64,000 nucleotides of DNA, taken from assembly GCF_018449435.1 (NCBI RefSeq), contig NZ_JAHCMU010000001.1, forward strand, positions 183,299 through 247,298. Direction: 5' to 3'. A model generated the notes under the pieces. The model searched no databases and was not told where the DNA came from. It saw only the letters and a list, made by a program, of their open reading frames with translations. The DNA is from Flagellimonas sp. 389. GTDB taxonomy: Bacteria > Bacteroidota > Bacteroidia > Flavobacteriales > Flavobacteriaceae. A program made the position numbers and the translations under genes. Shown here in pieces: positions 61,769-64,000 of this stretch (positions are counted from its first letter, which is position 1; each line of letters begins with the position of its first letter).

Positions 61769-64000
61769 ATGTACCTAATCTTCGATACCGAAACCACGGG
61801 TCTTCCCAAACGTTGGGACGCCCTTATCACTGACACCGACAATTGGCCGAGATGTATCCAGATTGCCTGGCAATTGCACGACGATATGGGCAAGTGTATC
61901 GAGCATCAAGATTATTTGGTTCAACCTGAAGGATTCAATATCCCTTATGAGGCGGAACAGATTCACGGAATTTCAACCGCACTGGCCGAACAAGAGGGTG
62001 TTCCATTAAATGAAGTGCTCGAACGTTTTAATGAGGCACTTTCAAAAGCAAAATTTGTTGTTGGACAAAATATAGGGTTCGATGTAAACATCATGGGAGC
62101 GGAATTCCATCGTGAAAATGTGGAGAACCCATTACAAGAGCTTCCTGTTTTGGACACCTGTACGGAAGCAACCGCCGAACTTTGCAAAATTCCAGGGGGA
62201 CGTGGCGGTAAATTTAAATTGCCCACGTTAACAGAACTACACGAACATCTTTTTGGAGAACCTTTTGCGGAAGCACATAATGCAACCGCCGATGTGGAAG
62301 CCACGACAAGATGTTTTTTGGAGTTGGTCCGAAAGAAGCATTATTCTACTAATGAACTGGATGTACAGCCCGATTATTTTGAACATTTTTCAGAAGCCAA
62401 TCCACAGTTATTTGAACTTATTGGCCTAAAACATATCAATCTCAAAAAAGCATCTAAAAAAATTGCAGATGCGCTTTGGGAAAAAGATACAAATGAGATT
62501 TCCGAAGCCGAAATCAATGAAAATGTAGAGAACTTAGCTGATGCGCCTTTTTCTCACCTTCACAACCATTCCCAGTTTTCCGTGCTTCAATCTACGATCA
62601 ATATTAAAGATTTGGTAAAAGCCACCGCAGAAAACGGAATGCCTGCCGTAGCATTGACGGACCATGCAAACATGATGGGCGCTTTTCACTTTGTGAAAGA
62701 AGTAAAAGCATACAACAGAACTGCAAAGGAAAAAAATGAAGAATCCATTGCTAACGGTGAGTCTCCGACCGAAAAAGAAATCAAACCGATTGTTGGCTGC
62801 GAATTTTTTGTCTGTGAGGACCATACCAACAAGAATGTAAAAGATTACGGTTACCAAATCGTGTTACTCGCCAAAAATAAAAATGGGTATTTAAATTTGG
62901 CGAAAATGTCTTCCATCGCTTACACAGATGGATTCTATTACGTACCAAGAATCGACAAAAAAGTAATTGAACAATACAAGGAAGATGTAATTGCGCTCAC
63001 CGGAAACCTTTATGGGGAAGTACCCAATAAAATATTGAATGTTGGGGAAAATCAGGCTGAAGAAGCGTTGTTATGGTGGAAAGAGCAGTTTGGCGATGAT
63101 TTGTATATAGAGCTGATGCGCCACGGTCAAGAAGATGAAGACCGTGTAAACCAAGTTTTGATTCCACTCGCCAAAAAACATCAGGTTAAATTGGTCGCTA
63201 CGAACAATACCTATTATTGTGATAAAAAAGACGCCGATGCCCATGACATTCTGTTATGTGTTAAGGATGGTGAAAAACAGGCTACCCCTATAGGACGTGG
63301 GCGAGGATATCGCTACGGATTGCCAAATCAGGAATACTATTTTAAGTCTTCGGATGAGATGAAGACATTGTTCAAAGACGCTCCCGAGGCCATCTTGAAC
63401 GTACAGGAAATTGTTGATAAAGTGGAACCTTTCGACTTGGCTAGGGACGTTTTGCTTCCAAAATTTGATATTCCAGAAGAATTCAAGGTAAAAGAGGATG
63501 AAACAGATGGTGGAAAACGAGGGGAAAACTCCTATTTAAAGCACATTACTTACGAAGGTGCCAAAAAAAGATACAACGAGATTACCGATGAGATTACGGA
63601 ACGGATTGATTTTGAACTAAAGACCATTGAAAATTCTGGATACCCGGGATATTTTTTAATTGTTGAGGATTTTATACGCGAAGCCCGAAAAATGGATGTA
63701 TCCGTAGGCCCGGGTCGTGGTTCTGCCGCAGGCTCTGTTGTCGCTTATTGTTTGGGCATCACCAATATCGACCCCTTAAAGTACGACCTGCTTTTTGAGC
63801 GTTTCCTAAATCCCGATAGGGTTTCCATGCCCGATATCGATATTGATTTTGATGATGAGGGCCGTGGCAGGGTAATGGATTATGTCATCAATAAATATGG
63901 AGCCAACCAAGTTGCGCAGATTATCACTTACGGTACCATGGCAGCAAAATCTTCAATTCGTGATACCGCACGGGTTTTGGATTTACCGTTAAATGATGCC
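61769..64000 (+). CDS. dnaE: DNA polymerase III alpha subunit with N-terminal proofreading exonuclease, 3' end outside
   Basis: The frame starts at 61769 and stays open to the right edge (744 residues seen; the family in Bacteroidota has about 1,450-1,500). Residues 1-190 form a DEDD 3'-5' exonuclease: D6 and E8 in FDTETTG, D105 in IGFD, and H170 with D175 in the HNATAD motif. A linker and a PHP domain follow (H263, H265, H267 in HLHNHS). The palm begins with GRGSAAGSVVAY and the catalytic Asp pair is D689 and D691 in MPDIDIDFDD. Having proofreading on the same chain as polymerisation makes a separate DnaQ less needed. Confidence 0.95.
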   Translation, partial: MYLIFDTETTGLPKRWDALITDTDNWPRCIQIAWQLHDDMGKCIEHQDYLVQPEGFNIPYEAEQIHGISTALAEQEGVPLNEVLERFNEALSKAKFVVGQNIGFDVNIMGAEFHRENVENPLQELPVLDTCTEATAELCKIPGGRGGKFKLPTLTELHEHLFGEPFAEAHNATADVEATTRCFLELVRKKHYSTNELDVQPDYFEHFSEANPQLFELIGLKHINLKKASKKIADALWEKDTNEISEAEINENVENLADAPFSHLHNHSQFSVLQSTINIKDLVKATAENGMPAVALTDHANMMGAFHFVKEVKAYNRTAKEKNEESIANGESPTEKEIKPIVGCEFFVCEDHTNKNVKDYGYQIVLLAKNKNGYLNLAKMSSIAYTDGFYYVPRIDKKVIEQYKEDVIALTGNLYGEVPNKILNVGENQAEEALLWWKEQFGDDLYIELMRHGQEDEDRVNQVLIPLAKKHQVKLVATNNTYYCDKKDADAHDILLCVKDGEKQATPIGRGRGYRYGLPNQEYYFKSSDEMKTLFKDAPEAILNVQEIVDKVEPFDLARDVLLPKFDIPEEFKVKEDETDGGKRGENSYLKHITYEGAKKRYNEITDEITERIDFELKTIENSGYPGYFLIVEDFIREARKMDVSVGPGRGSAAGSVVAYCLGITNIDPLKYDLLFERFLNPDRVSMPDIDIDFDDEGRGRVMDYVINKYGANQVAQIITYGTMAAKSSIRDTARVLDLPLNDA

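Overview
The window is a chromosomal segment of a Bacteroidota bacterium, most likely a (probably marine) Flavobacteriaceae species. This rests on the AT-rich coding style, promoters of the TAnnTTTG type, little sign of Shine-Dalgarno sequences, BlaI/BlaR-like M56 pairs, an exonuclease-DnaE fusion, a C-terminally extended S16 protein and families such as DUF4407 and DUF4230. No plasmid, phage or insertion sequence is visible; both edges cut through genes (a PhnD-like protein on the left, dnaE on the right).

Layout. 1-7.7 kb: PhnD-like binding protein, a zinc-peptidase-like protein, tRNA-Leu(UAG), an M20 dipeptidase, a first BlaI/BlaR-like pair and a DUF4407 membrane protein. 8-29.1 kb: a large exopolysaccharide (EPS) locus on the minus strand in three transcription units. 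These are rfbBACD (dTDP-rhamnose), a small ORF followed by ugd, UDP-xylose synthase, four glycosyltransferases and an acyltransferase, and a unit with a receiver protein, a receiver-like/sugar-transferase fusion, a short TolC-like protein, a Wzc-like protein, flippase, polymerase and a glycosyltransferase. An orphan receiver-histidine kinase sits among them on the plus strand. 29.4-36.2 kb: a minus-strand signalling cluster with a receiver protein, an H-NOX heme/NO sensor, a multi-PAS histidine kinase, a second histidine kinase, an HPt protein, a LytTR response regulator, a STAS protein and a glycosyltransferase. 36.3-43.1 kb: housekeeping and small genes (YjbR-like, Dabb-like, DUF4230, cyclase, hemW, a four-helix-bundle gene flanked by short repeats, ruvC) and a second BlaI/BlaR-like pair whose sensor ends in a TonB-type domain. 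43.3-52.4 kb: DUF456 protein, esterase-like lipoprotein, nitroreductase, LysR regulator and the complete histidine-degradation operon hutHIUG. 52.5-64 kb: umuC-umuD in inverted order, a toxin-antitoxin pair, a class V aminotransferase, glutaryl-CoA dehydrogenase, rpsP-rimM-trmN6, a PA2169-like protein and dnaE.

How it fits together. The most interesting unit is the H-NOX phosphorelay lying directly upstream of the EPS locus. Four minus-strand promoters (rfbB, the small ORF/ugd unit, the receiver/sugar-transferase unit, and H-NOX itself) share one layout: a box close to ATTGTTGTGAA on the plus strand, a second TGTTG-like box 20-21 bp away, and a -7-like element 28-29 bp from the first box. Direct repeats two helical turns apart are how LytTR regulators bind DNA, and the only LytTR regulator in the window is encoded in the H-NOX cluster. 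I infer a nitric-oxide- or redox-responsive relay that switches on EPS synthesis and its own sensor. In addition the EPS initiating enzyme carries a receiver-like domain that has lost its phosphorylation residues, and the Wzc-like protein appears to have lost kinase residues. All functional statements are from sequence reading only; no searches were run.
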